From Polaribacter marinus (GTDB lineage Bacteria; Bacteroidota; Bacteroidia; Flavobacteriales; Flavobacteriaceae), in the NCBI RefSeq assembly GCF_022662535.1, contig NZ_JAKQYM010000008.1, positions 62,001 to 126,000 of the forward strand: a DNA stretch of 64,000 nucleotides, given 5' to 3'. How positions within the stretch are numbered: position 1 is the first letter of the stretch; every line of letters starts with the position of its first letter. The position numbers were made by a program, and so were the translations under genes. Under the pieces are notes generated by a model, which was not told the origin of the DNA, made no database searches, and saw only the letters and a list, made by a program, of their open reading frames with translations. Shown one piece after another: positions 56,205 through 64,000 of the stretch.

Positions 56205-57239
56205 ATGCATACGAACGAAGTAACAATACATGATATTGCTGAAATCTTAGGAATAAACAGTTCAACGGTTTCTAGAGCTTTAAACAACAGTCCTAGAGTT
56301 GCTCAAAAAACCAAGGACAAAATTCTTAAAAAAGCCAATGAATTAGGTTATCAGAGAAATGATTTGGCTTCTAATTTACGTAAAAGCAAAACATTTACAT
56401 TAGGTGTTATTGTGCCTAGAATCTCTCGTCATTTTTTCTCTTCTGCTATTGCAGGTATTGAAGAAGCTGCTTTTAAAGAAGGCTATAATGTTATTATTTG
56501 TCAGTCTTTAGAAAGCTTAGAAAGAGAGCAAAGTATTATAAATACATTAGTTGCTAATAGAGTTGATGGAGTTTTGATTTCTATTTCTATGGAGACAGAA
56601 AACTACAAGCATTTTAAAGGCTTAGAACAAAGAAACATTCCTTTTGTCTTTTTTGATAGACATTGTAATATTTCTAAAACAAGTAAAGTTGTTATAGATG
56701 ATTTTGAAGCTGCTTATAGAGCTACCGAACATTTAATACAGCAAAAAAGCACAGAAATTGCTCATTTTTCTGGACCCCAAAACTTAGAGATTTATAAAAA
56801 CCGATTTAAAGGATATAAAGCTGCCTTAGAAAACTACAAGATTCCTTTTAGAGAGGAGTTGGTTATAGCTTCTAGTTTAATGGAAGATGACGGAGCAAAA
56901 AATATAAAAAAAATATTGTCTTTACCTTTTCAAGTAGATGGGCTATTTTGCGCAAATGATGTGGTGGCAATAGGAGCTATTCAATATTTAAAAAAAATAG
57001 GAATAAAAATACCCGAAGACATTGCCATTGTAGGTTTTAGTAACGAAACCACATCTTCTGTTATAGATCCTGCTTTAACAACGATTCATCAATCTGGTTT
57101 TAAAATTGGTCAGATAGCCACCAACTTATTATTAGACAAAATTTCTAATGACGATAAAAAACAAATTCACGAAACTATCATTGTTAAAACAAATCTAATA
57201 GAACGTAAATCATCATTAAGAATCGAAAAACACGAATAA
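56205..57239 (+). CDS. LacI family transcriptional regulator of uronate genes
   Basis: A 344-residue regulator: N-terminal helix-turn-helix VTIHDIAEILGINSSTVSRALN (residues about 6-27) with hinge helix NDLASNLRKS, and a periplasmic-binding-protein-like effector domain (TLGVIVPRISRHFFSSAI, NRVDGVLISIS, DGLFCANDVVAIGAIQYL, ALTTIHQSGFKIG). It is placed divergently from kduI with the operator between. The effector is probably a uronate breakdown product. It is followed by a TRAP transporter after 118 bp. Confidence 0.93.
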   Translation: MHTNEVTIHDIAEILGINSSTVSRALNNSPRVAQKTKDKILKKANELGYQRNDLASNLRKSKTFTLGVIVPRISRHFFSSAIAGIEEAAFKEGYNVIICQSLESLEREQSIINTLVANRVDGVLISISMETENYKHFKGLEQRNIPFVFFDRHCNISKTSKVVIDDFEAAYRATEHLIQQKSTEIAHFSGPQNLEIYKNRFKGYKAALENYKIPFREELVIASSLMEDDGAKNIKKILSLPFQVDGLFCANDVVAIGAIQYLKKIGIKIPEDIAIVGFSNETTSSVIDPALTTIHQSGFKIGQIATNLLLDKISNDDKKQIHETIIVKTNLIERKSSLRIEKHE

Positions 57240-57357
57240 TCTAGCTTATTTAAAATATTGCTAAAATTAAAAAGGATGTTTCTAAATACTTTAGAATTGA
57301 TAATATTAACCCTAAAAAAAATAAAAACTAATAAGCAGAATTTAAAAATTTTATTGA

Positions 57358-58338
57358 ATGAAAAATAAATCAACATTTGTTATACTCGCTTTAATTTTAA
57401 TTATTTTTAATTCTTGTGAATCTTTAGATCAACAAAAAACCATAAAATTAGCTCACGGATTAGACACTAGTCACCCTGTTCATAAAGCAATGGTTTTTAT
57501 GGGACAAGAATTAGAAAAAAATTCTGAAGGCGCATTAAAATTAGAAATTTATCCAAATCAACAATTAGGCTCAGAACGTCAGTGTTTAGAGTTATTACAA
57601 ATAGGAAGCTTAGATATGACCAAGGTTTCTGCTGCGGTTATGGAAAATTTCTCACCCAATATGAAAGTTTTAGGACTGCCGTTTTTATTTAAAAACAAAG
57701 CGCATACTTTTCATGTTTTAGATGGTGAAATTGGAAAAAGCTTATTAGATGGAGGAACAAAGTATTGGTTAAAAGGATTGGGGTATTACGATGCTGGAAG
57801 CAGAAGTTTTTATACTAAAGAAGCACCTATTTTAAAACCAGCAAATTTAGCAGGTTTAAAAATTAGAGTAATGGAAAGTGTTACTGCAATGAATATGGTT
57901 CGTAATTTAGGAGGCTCACCTACCCCTATTTCTGCAGGTGAATTATATACGGCATTACAACAAGGGGTTGTTGACGGTGCAGAAAACAATCCTCCTACAT
58001 TTTACCTATCTAGGCATTATGAAGTATGTAAATTTTATTCTTTAGACGAGCACACAACCATACCCGATGTATTGATCATGAGTACCCATTTATGGAATAA
58101 ATTATCTAAAAAAGAACAAGTTTGGGTACAAAAATCCGTAGATGCCTCTGTAAAATACCAAAGAGAATTGTGGGCCAAAGCAGAAGCAGATGCTCTAGAA
58201 GCTGTTAAAAAAGCTGGAGTAACAGTAGTAAAACCAGATAAAACTATATTTCAAGAAAAGATGGTTTCGCTTTATGATGATTATAAAAACAATACAGCAA
58301 TTTATGAATTGATTACAAAAATTAAGGCAGTTCAATAA
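57358..58338 (+). CDS. TRAP transporter substrate-binding protein (DctP family)
   Basis: A 326-residue lipoprotein (lipobox IFNSCE, Cys20) of the DctP/SiaP family: LAHGLDTSHPVHKAMVFM, QLGSERQCLELLQIGSLDM, the ligand-contact segment GLKIRVMESVTAMNMV with its conserved Arg, and DGAENNPPTFYLSRHYEV. It would bind an organic acid, here most likely a uronate, and hand it to the permease. The Arg in KIRVM binds a carboxylate in the family. First gene of the transporter set. Confidence 0.9.
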   Translation: MKNKSTFVILALILIIFNSCESLDQQKTIKLAHGLDTSHPVHKAMVFMGQELEKNSEGALKLEIYPNQQLGSERQCLELLQIGSLDMTKVSAAVMENFSPNMKVLGLPFLFKNKAHTFHVLDGEIGKSLLDGGTKYWLKGLGYYDAGSRSFYTKEAPILKPANLAGLKIRVMESVTAMNMVRNLGGSPTPISAGELYTALQQGVVDGAENNPPTFYLSRHYEVCKFYSLDEHTTIPDVLIMSTHLWNKLSKKEQVWVQKSVDASVKYQRELWAKAEADALEAVKKAGVTVVKPDKTIFQEKMVSLYDDYKNNTAIYELITKIKAVQ

Positions 58339-58407
58339 ACAGAATACTATTCTGTAATTATAAAACTATTCACAACTTTATGCTTTTGCTATTAAATACT
58401 ATTAAAA

Positions 58408-58872
58408 ATGAAATTTAGAAAAAAAGTTGACAAAATCCTTGGCGCATTACTAGCTACAATTATGGGGATAATGGTTATAAATGTTTTGTGGCAAGTATTT
58501 ACACGATTTGTTGTAGGTACCCCAAGTTCTTTTACAGATGAGCTTGCACGATATTTAATGATTTGGGTTGGAGTACTTGGTGCTGCCTATATCTCTGGAA
58601 GAAGAATGCATGTTGCAATAGATTTATTGCCAACTAGGTTACATAAAGAAGGGCAAGTAAAATTGAAGATCTTTATCAATTGTATTATCATTCTTTTTTG
58701 CTTTTTTGCTTTTATTGGCGGAGGTTTTAGATTGGTATATATTACCTATACCTTAGAACAGTATTCTCCTGCATTGCAGATTCCTCTATCCTTAGTTTAT
58801 TTAGTAATTCCTATTAGTGGAATACTCATTATCTACTACAAAATTTCTGATATCTTATACAAACAATTATGA
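58408..58872 (+). CDS. TRAP transporter small permease (DctQ family)
   Basis: A 154-residue membrane protein with four hydrophobic helices (about 12-32, 48-66, 85-105 and 125-147). The pattern LWQVFTRFVVGTPSSFTDELARYLMIWVG is split across helices 1 and 2 and is characteristic of DctQ (positions about 30-58). It pairs with DctM. Its stop overlaps the DctM start as ATGA (58869-58872), so translation is coupled. Confidence 0.9.
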   Translation: MKFRKKVDKILGALLATIMGIMVINVLWQVFTRFVVGTPSSFTDELARYLMIWVGVLGAAYISGRRMHVAIDLLPTRLHKEGQVKLKIFINCIIILFCFFAFIGGGFRLVYITYTLEQYSPALQIPLSLVYLVIPISGILIIYYKISDILYKQL

Positions 58873-60170
58873 TGGAATATTTACCAATACTCGTTTTAGT
58901 TTTTAGTTTTTTAATTCTATTATTAATAGGTGTTCCGGTGGCTTGGAGTATCGCTATATCATCATTACTAACCATGATGGTTAGCATTCCTTTTTTACCC
59001 GCACTAACAACCGTTTCACAACGAATAGGTACAGGTTTAGATAGCTTTGCACTACTTGCCATCCCCTTCTTTGTCCTCTCTGGGCAATTGATGAATAAAG
59101 GAGGCATTGCACATCGATTAATTGATTTTGCAAAGACTTTGGTAGGTTCATTACCTGGTGGATTGGCCTTAATCAACGTAATTGCAGCAATGTTAATGGG
59201 GTCTATCGCTGGTTCTGCAATGGCATCTGCATCTGCAATGGGAAGTATTTTAGGACCAGAAATGGAAAAAGAAGGATATTCTAAAGAATTTGGAGCCGCT
59301 GTAAATATTACCTCATCTACAATCGGTTTAATTATACCCCCAAGTAATGTTTTAATTATTTATTCATTAGCAAGTGGAGGTGTTTCTATTGCAGCACTTT
59401 TTATTGCGGGTTATATTCCAGGGATTTTAACCGGATTATTTTTAATGCTTGTTGCATCATTTTGGGCAAAAAAGAAAGGATATAAAGTGGGTAAAAAAAG
59501 CACTTTAAAAGAGGTAGGAAGCACTTTTATAAAAGCTTTTCCTAGTTTAACCTTGTTATTTGTGGTAATTGGAGGGATTGTTGGAGGTGTTTTTACAGCA
59601 ACAGAAGCTTCTGCAGTTGCCGTTTTATACACACTTATTTTAGGATTCTATTATAAAGAAATTAAAATAAAAGATCTTCCTGAAATCTTATTAGACTCTT
59701 GTGGCACAACAGCCATTGTAATGTTGCTAATAGGCGCTTCTATGAGCATGTCTTGGGTGATGTCTTTTGAAAATATTCCACAAGATATTAGTAATTTACT
59801 ATTGTCTTTGAGTGATAATCCTATTGTTATTCTATTAATTATCAATTTACTTTTACTTTTTGTGGGAATTTTTATGGATATGACTCCTGCCATTTTAATT
59901 TTTACACCAATATTTTTACCTATTATTTCAGAATTAGGAATGGATCCAATTCAATTTGGAATTGTAATGATTTTAAATTTATGCGTTGGCTTATGTACTC
60001 CACCGGTAGGCTCTGTACTTTTTGTGGGCGTTGGAGTAGCCAATACAACTATAGAAAAAGTAATAAAACCACTCTTGCCACTGTTTTTAGCAATGATAGT
60101 TTCGTTATTTTTAGTAACCTATATTCCTGAATTGAGTCTTTGGTTACCTAGAATATTTGGTCTTATATAA
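58869..60170 (+). CDS. TRAP transporter large permease (DctM family)
   Basis: A 433-residue membrane protein with about 12 hydrophobic segments, the Na+-coupled transport subunit of the TRAP system. DctM signatures: FALLAIPFFVLSGQLMNKGG near residue 60, MGSIAGSAMASASAMGSI near 110, IIPPSNVLIIYSLASGG near 158, and GLCTPPVGSVLFVGVGVAN near 375. An ATG one codon later (58872) is an alternative start. Ends before a strong terminator. Confidence 0.92.
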   Translation: MMEYLPILVLVFSFLILLLIGVPVAWSIAISSLLTMMVSIPFLPALTTVSQRIGTGLDSFALLAIPFFVLSGQLMNKGGIAHRLIDFAKTLVGSLPGGLALINVIAAMLMGSIAGSAMASASAMGSILGPEMEKEGYSKEFGAAVNITSSTIGLIIPPSNVLIIYSLASGGVSIAALFIAGYIPGILTGLFLMLVASFWAKKKGYKVGKKSTLKEVGSTFIKAFPSLTLLFVVIGGIVGGVFTATEASAVAVLYTLILGFYYKEIKIKDLPEILLDSCGTTAIVMLLIGASMSMSWVMSFENIPQDISNLLLSLSDNPIVILLIINLLLLFVGIFMDMTPAILIFTPIFLPIISELGMDPIQFGIVMILNLCVGLCTPPVGSVLFVGVGVANTTIEKVIKPLLPLFLAMIVSLFLVTYIPELSLWLPRIFGLI

Positions 60171-60187
60171 AAAAGTATGATATAAAT

Positions 60188-60228
60188 AAAAAGCCTAAAA
60201 CTTCTAGAAGTTTTAGGCTTTTTTATTC
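60188..60228. terminator. Bidirectional terminator, 30-bp palindrome
   Basis: AAGCCTAAAACTTCT and its exact reverse complement form a perfect stem at 60191-60220 with A's before and T's after. It serves the TRAP operon on the plus strand and the peptide copy 3 unit on the minus strand. Confidence 0.92.
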
Positions 60229-60241
60229 TTTTTATTGAGTG

Positions 60242-60412
60242 TTAAAACCCTGTTCCTGGTGCTTCAGGACTTGCTGCTTGTGCCTTTTGTGGATTCAATA
60301 TCATATAAGTTCCTAAGGCAGTTAATGCTGCGTATTTTCCGTAGTTCCCTATTTTCTTAAGAGCATCTTTACGTGTAATTTCGTCTGTTGTATTTGCTAT
60401 ATTTTTTTTCAT
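60242..60412 (-). CDS. 56-residue peptide, copy 3 (tail ASPEAPGTGF)
   Basis: Same plan as copies 1 and 2. It matches copy 1 except for K-D-A-L in place of K-E-A-L at residue 16 and Ala in place of Ser at residue 47, just after the Ala-x-Ala site, so the tail reads ASPEAPGTGF. Base differences from copy 1 are few and partly synonymous. It follows the T9SS gene at 60440 by 27 bp on the minus strand, with the same ACGAAACATC spacer. Confidence 0.82.
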   Translation of the reverse strand: MKKNIANTTDEITRKDALKKIGNYGKYAALTALGTYMILNPQKAQAASPEAPGTGF

Positions 60413-60439
60413 GATGTTTCGTTTTTTACAATTAGCAGA

Positions 60440-63325
60440 TTATTCTAAAATGATTTTTTTATTCAATTTTCCTTTTTCTGTTTCTAATTGAACAATATAA
60501 ACACCACTAGCTACTTTTGGTAACGCTAGTTCTTGTACTCCGTTAGAACTAAAAGAGGTCTTTAATACTTGTTTTCCAAGAACATTATACATAGCAACAG
60601 TTGTTTTTCCTTGTGGCAAACCTACCATTTGTAAGGTAGATGCACTTGTTGTATAAACACTAATGTTTTGTAAGTTGGTTTCATGTACAGACAATACACT
60701 TGGTGTTGTGTGTATGTAAAATCTTCCGATTCCGTTTAAACTTTCGGTTAAAGTAACCGCATATTCGCTGTTCGCTTCATCTAAACGTGTAAACGTATTA
60801 TTGTCTCTATCTTCTAAAAATACTTTGATATCAGATGGCAAGTTCATGGCTGCTGCAGTAAACGTAAGTTCTTGTCCGCTTTCTGCATTTACACCTACTG
60901 GGACTATCATATTTTCCAAATCACTATTTGGTAATGCTTGTCTTGAAAAAGAAATTCCTTCGTTATTGTTTAATAATTGAGTGTAAATACGCAAATCAGA
61001 GGCTAGACCATTAAACATACCAATATCAAACCCAGGATCTAAACTTGTTGTGGTACCCTCTGCATAGTTAATTTTTGTTTTCTTAATACTTGTTCCATTA
61101 GTAAGATTTAAATCAATAGAAGTTACAGTATTTCTTATAGCCCCTCCTACTGTACCATCACTCTGCATTGCTTCTGTAATAGAAGCATTAGCGTCAACTT
61201 TAGAGTGTACAAAAAAGGCTTGTCCTGGGCTAATAAAACCTTCTGTTACACTTGTATATGCACCTGAGCCATTATTAGGATCCCAAACGTAAACCGAATG
61301 GTAAGCATCCGATAAATTGTCATTAGTTGTAGTGTTTTCTGTAATAAATTTAGCAATGTCTAAATAAGAAGCATAAGGGTTTCCTATTAAGTTCCAATTG
61401 TTATTTCCTGTTGAAATTGCAGGTGTTTTAGTGTTATAAGCAAATTCACCTGTAAAAGCATAAGATCCTGCAGCTGTTCTTTTTAAAGAATACCCTACAC
61501 CTTGTCCAAAAGTTCCTGATCCTCCAGCTTGAAGATATACCCACTGACCGGTGGTAGCATTTGCTGCTCCGTTTTGATAAGTAGCAATTCCTCTGTTGTT
61601 ACCAGTTCCAGAATCAATGTCATTGTTGGTAACCCAAGTATCATTATAGGATTGGTTATCAACCGGTGAAGAAATTAAATACCATTTATCATCACCAACA
61701 GCTACATTATAGGTTACATTACCAGTTGCAGTTCCGCTTACAATTAAAGAACCTCCATTTGCAATTGTTAAAACACCGTTTGTAGTAATGTCATTAGCAA
61801 GTGCTCCTGTAGTAGCCCCAATAATTGGGTCGTTTGCTAAATCTGGTATTACCACATTTTCTGCTGCTGTTGGTATATGACCTTCACTCCAGTTAGCAGA
61901 TGTGGCCCAATCTGTTGAACCACCATTCCAAGTGTTTGTTATAGTTACTGCTGTATTTTCAACTTCAATTGTTAAAGTTGGTGCATTTGCTGTTGAACCA
62001 TCACTAACTCCAAAATAATTACCGCCAGGTGTAGCAGGATTATCAACATTTAATCTTAAAAAGATATAATCTCCAGCTACTGCACCGGCATCGTATTGAG
62101 CATTTATGTATGCTACTAGTGCAGCATCTCCACTAGCACTTGTTTCTTCAAAACGAGCTGTATCCAATTGTCCATTAGAAACATTTTTCGCAAAATAATC
62201 ATCTTCTATCTCTGTAACATCTGCAGTTGCATCTGGATATGAACTATCATAATGATTCGCTGAATAAATTGTACTTGCGGCATTATATTTAAGACCATAC
62301 AAATCTACATTTGACGTGATCCATTGTCTACCATAATTTACATGTACTTTTAAGTTTGCAGCAGTTACTAATTTACCTGCTGGTCTATTTGGCAATTTAA
62401 AAGGGATAATTGCACTTGTAGTAAATGAATCTCCATTAGCTGCACTTGCACCTATTTTTAGAGAATTTACACCACCCACATCGTGTCCATTTAAATACGG
62501 GTTGTTTGCAGGAACATCTGTAATATCAGAAACAATACCATCAACATGATATGATTGTCCTGAAACTATTTCTGGCACTAAGTCATACTCTGTTGTTGGA
62601 GTTACTGCTGCATCTTCAACTTCAATTGTTAAAGTTGGTGAATTTGCTGTTGAACCATCACTAATTCCAAAATAATGTGCTCCTGTTGTTGCAGGGTTAT
62701 CAACATTTAATCTTAAAAAGATATAATCTCCAGCTACTGCACCGGCATCGTATTGAGCATTTATGTATGCTACTAGTGCAGCATCTCCACTAGCATTTGT
62801 TTCTTCAAAACGAGCTGTATCTAAAGAACCTGCGGTTACATTTTTTGCGAAATAATCATCTTCTATTGGAGTAACATCAGTTGTTGTATCTGGATAAGCA
62901 GCATCAAAATGATCTGCAGGATCGATTGTACTCGCAGCATTGTATTTAAGACCATATAAATCTACATTTGACGTGATCCATTGTCTACCATAATTTACAT
63001 GTACTTTTAAGTTTGCAGCAGTTACTAATTTACCTGCTGGTCTATTTGGTAATTTAAAAGGAATGATAGCACTTGTTGTGTATGGATCTCCATTTGCAGC
63101 ACTTGCTCCTACTTTTAGAGAGTTGATTCCTCCTACTGGATTTCCATTTAGGTATGGGTTGTTTGCTGGCACATTAGTAATATCAGAAACAATACCATCA
63201 ACATGATATGATTGTCCTGATACAATTTCTGGGGTTACATTATATGTTGTGGTTTGTGCTTGCAATAAAAGTGGAGAAGCACTTAACATAACAAACAACA
63301 TTAATTTAAATAATTTTGCTTTCAT
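60440..63325 (-). CDS. T9SS surface protein with tandem beta-sandwich domains and the shared C-terminal module
   Basis: A 961-residue exported protein (signal LFKLMLFVMLSASPLLLQAQ). Two near-identical units of about 215 residues (about 26-240 and 241-460) each start PEIVSGQSYHVDGIVSDIT and contain TSAIIPFKLPNRPAGKLV and AGDYIFLRLNVDNPAT; their layout resembles DNRLRE/CBM96-like carbohydrate-binding folds, not proven. Then the shared module from WNGGSTDWATSANWSEG (about 468) and a T9SS tail ending KKIILE. Peptide copy 3 follows. Upstream lies an AraC-type gene on the same strand. Confidence 0.87.
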   Translation of the reverse strand: MKAKLFKLMLFVMLSASPLLLQAQTTTYNVTPEIVSGQSYHVDGIVSDITNVPANNPYLNGNPVGGINSLKVGASAANGDPYTTSAIIPFKLPNRPAGKLVTAANLKVHVNYGRQWITSNVDLYGLKYNAASTIDPADHFDAAYPDTTTDVTPIEDDYFAKNVTAGSLDTARFEETNASGDAALVAYINAQYDAGAVAGDYIFLRLNVDNPATTGAHYFGISDGSTANSPTLTIEVEDAAVTPTTEYDLVPEIVSGQSYHVDGIVSDITDVPANNPYLNGHDVGGVNSLKIGASAANGDSFTTSAIIPFKLPNRPAGKLVTAANLKVHVNYGRQWITSNVDLYGLKYNAASTIYSANHYDSSYPDATADVTEIEDDYFAKNVSNGQLDTARFEETSASGDAALVAYINAQYDAGAVAGDYIFLRLNVDNPATPGGNYFGVSDGSTANAPTLTIEVENTAVTITNTWNGGSTDWATSANWSEGHIPTAAENVVIPDLANDPIIGATTGALANDITTNGVLTIANGGSLIVSGTATGNVTYNVAVGDDKWYLISSPVDNQSYNDTWVTNNDIDSGTGNNRGIATYQNGAANATTGQWVYLQAGGSGTFGQGVGYSLKRTAAGSYAFTGEFAYNTKTPAISTGNNNWNLIGNPYASYLDIAKFITENTTTNDNLSDAYHSVYVWDPNNGSGAYTSVTEGFISPGQAFFVHSKVDANASITEAMQSDGTVGGAIRNTVTSIDLNLTNGTSIKKTKINYAEGTTTSLDPGFDIGMFNGLASDLRIYTQLLNNNEGISFSRQALPNSDLENMIVPVGVNAESGQELTFTAAAMNLPSDIKVFLEDRDNNTFTRLDEANSEYAVTLTESLNGIGRFYIHTTPSVLSVHETNLQNISVYTTSASTLQMVGLPQGKTTVAMYNVLGKQVLKTSFSSNGVQELALPKVASGVYIVQLETEKGKLNKKIILE
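61950..63250. repeat. Tandem direct repeat of about 645 bp inside the T9SS gene
   Basis: The segments at about 62605-63250 and 61955-62604 are similar over their whole length, with blocks identical for tens of bases (for example the part coding INAQYDAGAVAGDYIFL) and scattered, mostly synonymous differences. It is an internal domain duplication and a potential site for repeat-number change. Confidence 0.85.
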
Positions 63326-63741
63326 ATTTTTTAGTTTTAAATTTAACTGTATTGTGAAATTTCCAATGTTGTATTATTATCTAAACCATTTAAAGAAATT
63401 CTTAATACGCCAAACATAAATGAAACAAATAAGACATTTTGTCGTTTTTATTGTTCAAAATGTCTTTTTTTAGCATATAAATACTTTTAAACACTGTTTT
63501 ATATCAAATTCATAATTAAAAATGTTTTTATTATGGATTTTTCTGTGTTTATGATTTTAAGGAAAGTTGTTTGTAAATCGTAAAAAAACAGTGCATATAT
63601 CTATACCTATTTATGATATATAGGTTATAAAATGACATTGTTACTATGAATTGATCGTTTTTATAAAAAAAAGAAAAAAACCGCACAGAAAAATTGCAGT
63701 CCTATAAAATTAAGTAATTAAAAGTATTTTGTATTGTAATC
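63326..63741. other. 416-bp intergenic region with inverted repeats
   Basis: No gene is seen. An inverted repeat AAGACATTTTG (63431-63441) with CAAAATGTCTT (63456-63466), followed on the plus strand by T's, could be a hairpin or regulator site. A second, ACCTAT (63605-63610) with ATAGGT (63620-63625), lies nearer the AraC gene. The rest is AT-rich. Confidence 0.6.
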
Positions 63742-64000
63742 TTACTTTCGTCTAATTTGACCCGGAGAATATCCCATTTTATTTTTAAAAACTTTTGAGA
63801 AATAAAACAAAGAATTAAATCCTGTTTTTGCAGCAATTTCTTTGATAGAAAGATCGGTATTCACCATTAATCTTTTGGCATGTTCTAATCTTTCTAGGAT
63901 AAGATATTGTTGTAAAGATACCCCTGTATTATTTTTAAATACAGTTCTAAATCTATTGTAACTAAGGTGATGTTCACTGGCAAGTTTCTTAAAATCGATT
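63742..64000 (-). CDS. AraC-type regulator, C-terminal DNA-binding domain (truncated by window end)
   Basis: The last 86 residues of a minus-strand gene, which continues past 64000. Two helix-turn-helix units are visible: KKLASEHHLSYNRFRTVFKN and LSIKEIAAKTGFNSLFYFSK, then VFKNKMGYSPGQIRRK, the usual AraC end. It could be a simple AraC regulator or the output domain of a hybrid two-component system, both common beside Bacteroidota polysaccharide loci. It may control the T9SS gene at 60440, which lies downstream on the same strand; that is inference. Confidence 0.9.
   Translation of the reverse strand, partial: IDFKKLASEHHLSYNRFRTVFKNNTGVSLQQYLILERLEHAKRLMVNTDLSIKEIAAKTGFNSLFYFSKVFKNKMGYSPGQIRRK

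Overview
The window is AT-rich (by eye roughly one third GC) chromosomal DNA from a member of Bacteroidota, most likely a marine Flavobacteriaceae of the Polaribacter/Tenacibaculum kind. This rests on TAnnTTTG -7 promoter elements, short leaders with few Shine-Dalgarno sites, SusC/SusD proteins, type IX secretion (T9SS) C-terminal domains, an STN-SusC/FecR/ECF-sigma cascade, and a tmRNA tag ending in YALAA. The genus is inference. No tRNA or rRNA gene, insertion sequence, prophage or CRISPR array was recognised.

Layout. 1-4.8 kb: end of a surface protein, rlmB, a rhomboid protease, rarA, a secreted unknown and a HAD phosphatase. 4.9-9.4 kb: a small glycan-surface block (glycosyltransferase, flippase, FemAB/GNAT-like protein, polysaccharide deacetylase). 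9.5-14.3 kb: radC, an 11-bp tandem repeat array, trkA-trkH and a secreted unknown. 14.4-20.1 kb: a large Calx-beta/T9SS protein, a 56-residue peptide gene, a PqqD-like/HPr-kinase-like fusion and a nucleotidyltransferase. 20.1-34.9 kb: mpl, a 2196-residue alpha-2-macroglobulin carrying a TonB-plug segment, small envelope genes, a cluster of intergenic repeats, an M28 peptidase, kdsA and a lysine/alanine-dehydrogenase-like enzyme. 35.1-35.5 kb: ssrA.

35.8-53.1 kb looks like a protein or peptide utilisation locus: glutaminase, ECF sigma factor, M14 carboxypeptidase, FecR anti-sigma, SusC with an STN signalling domain, SusD, a LamG lipoprotein, a C10 cysteine peptidase, and T9SS/LamG proteins. 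53.2-60.2 kb is a uronate catabolic and uptake unit: kduI, a KduD-type SDR and a DUF4861 lipoprotein diverge from a LacI regulator followed by a TRAP transporter. A 22-bp perfect palindrome sits between the divergent promoters. 60.2-64 kb holds a third peptide gene, a third large T9SS protein with a tandem domain repeat, and the end of an AraC-type regulator.

The most unusual signal is a small peptide family present three times (17625, 51810, and 60412 on the minus strand). Each copy lies about 27 bp after a T9SS protein gene whose C-terminal module is also shared. Each peptide has a Tat/Sec-like hydrophobic N-terminal part, an Ala-x-Ala site and an almost invariant C-terminus ending in SPEAPGTGF. 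Directly after copy 1 come a PqqD-like/HPr-kinase-like fusion and an NTP_transf_5 nucleotidyltransferase, enzyme types that accompany peptide modification elsewhere. I propose, as inference, a peptide-modification system serving several dispersed precursor genes.
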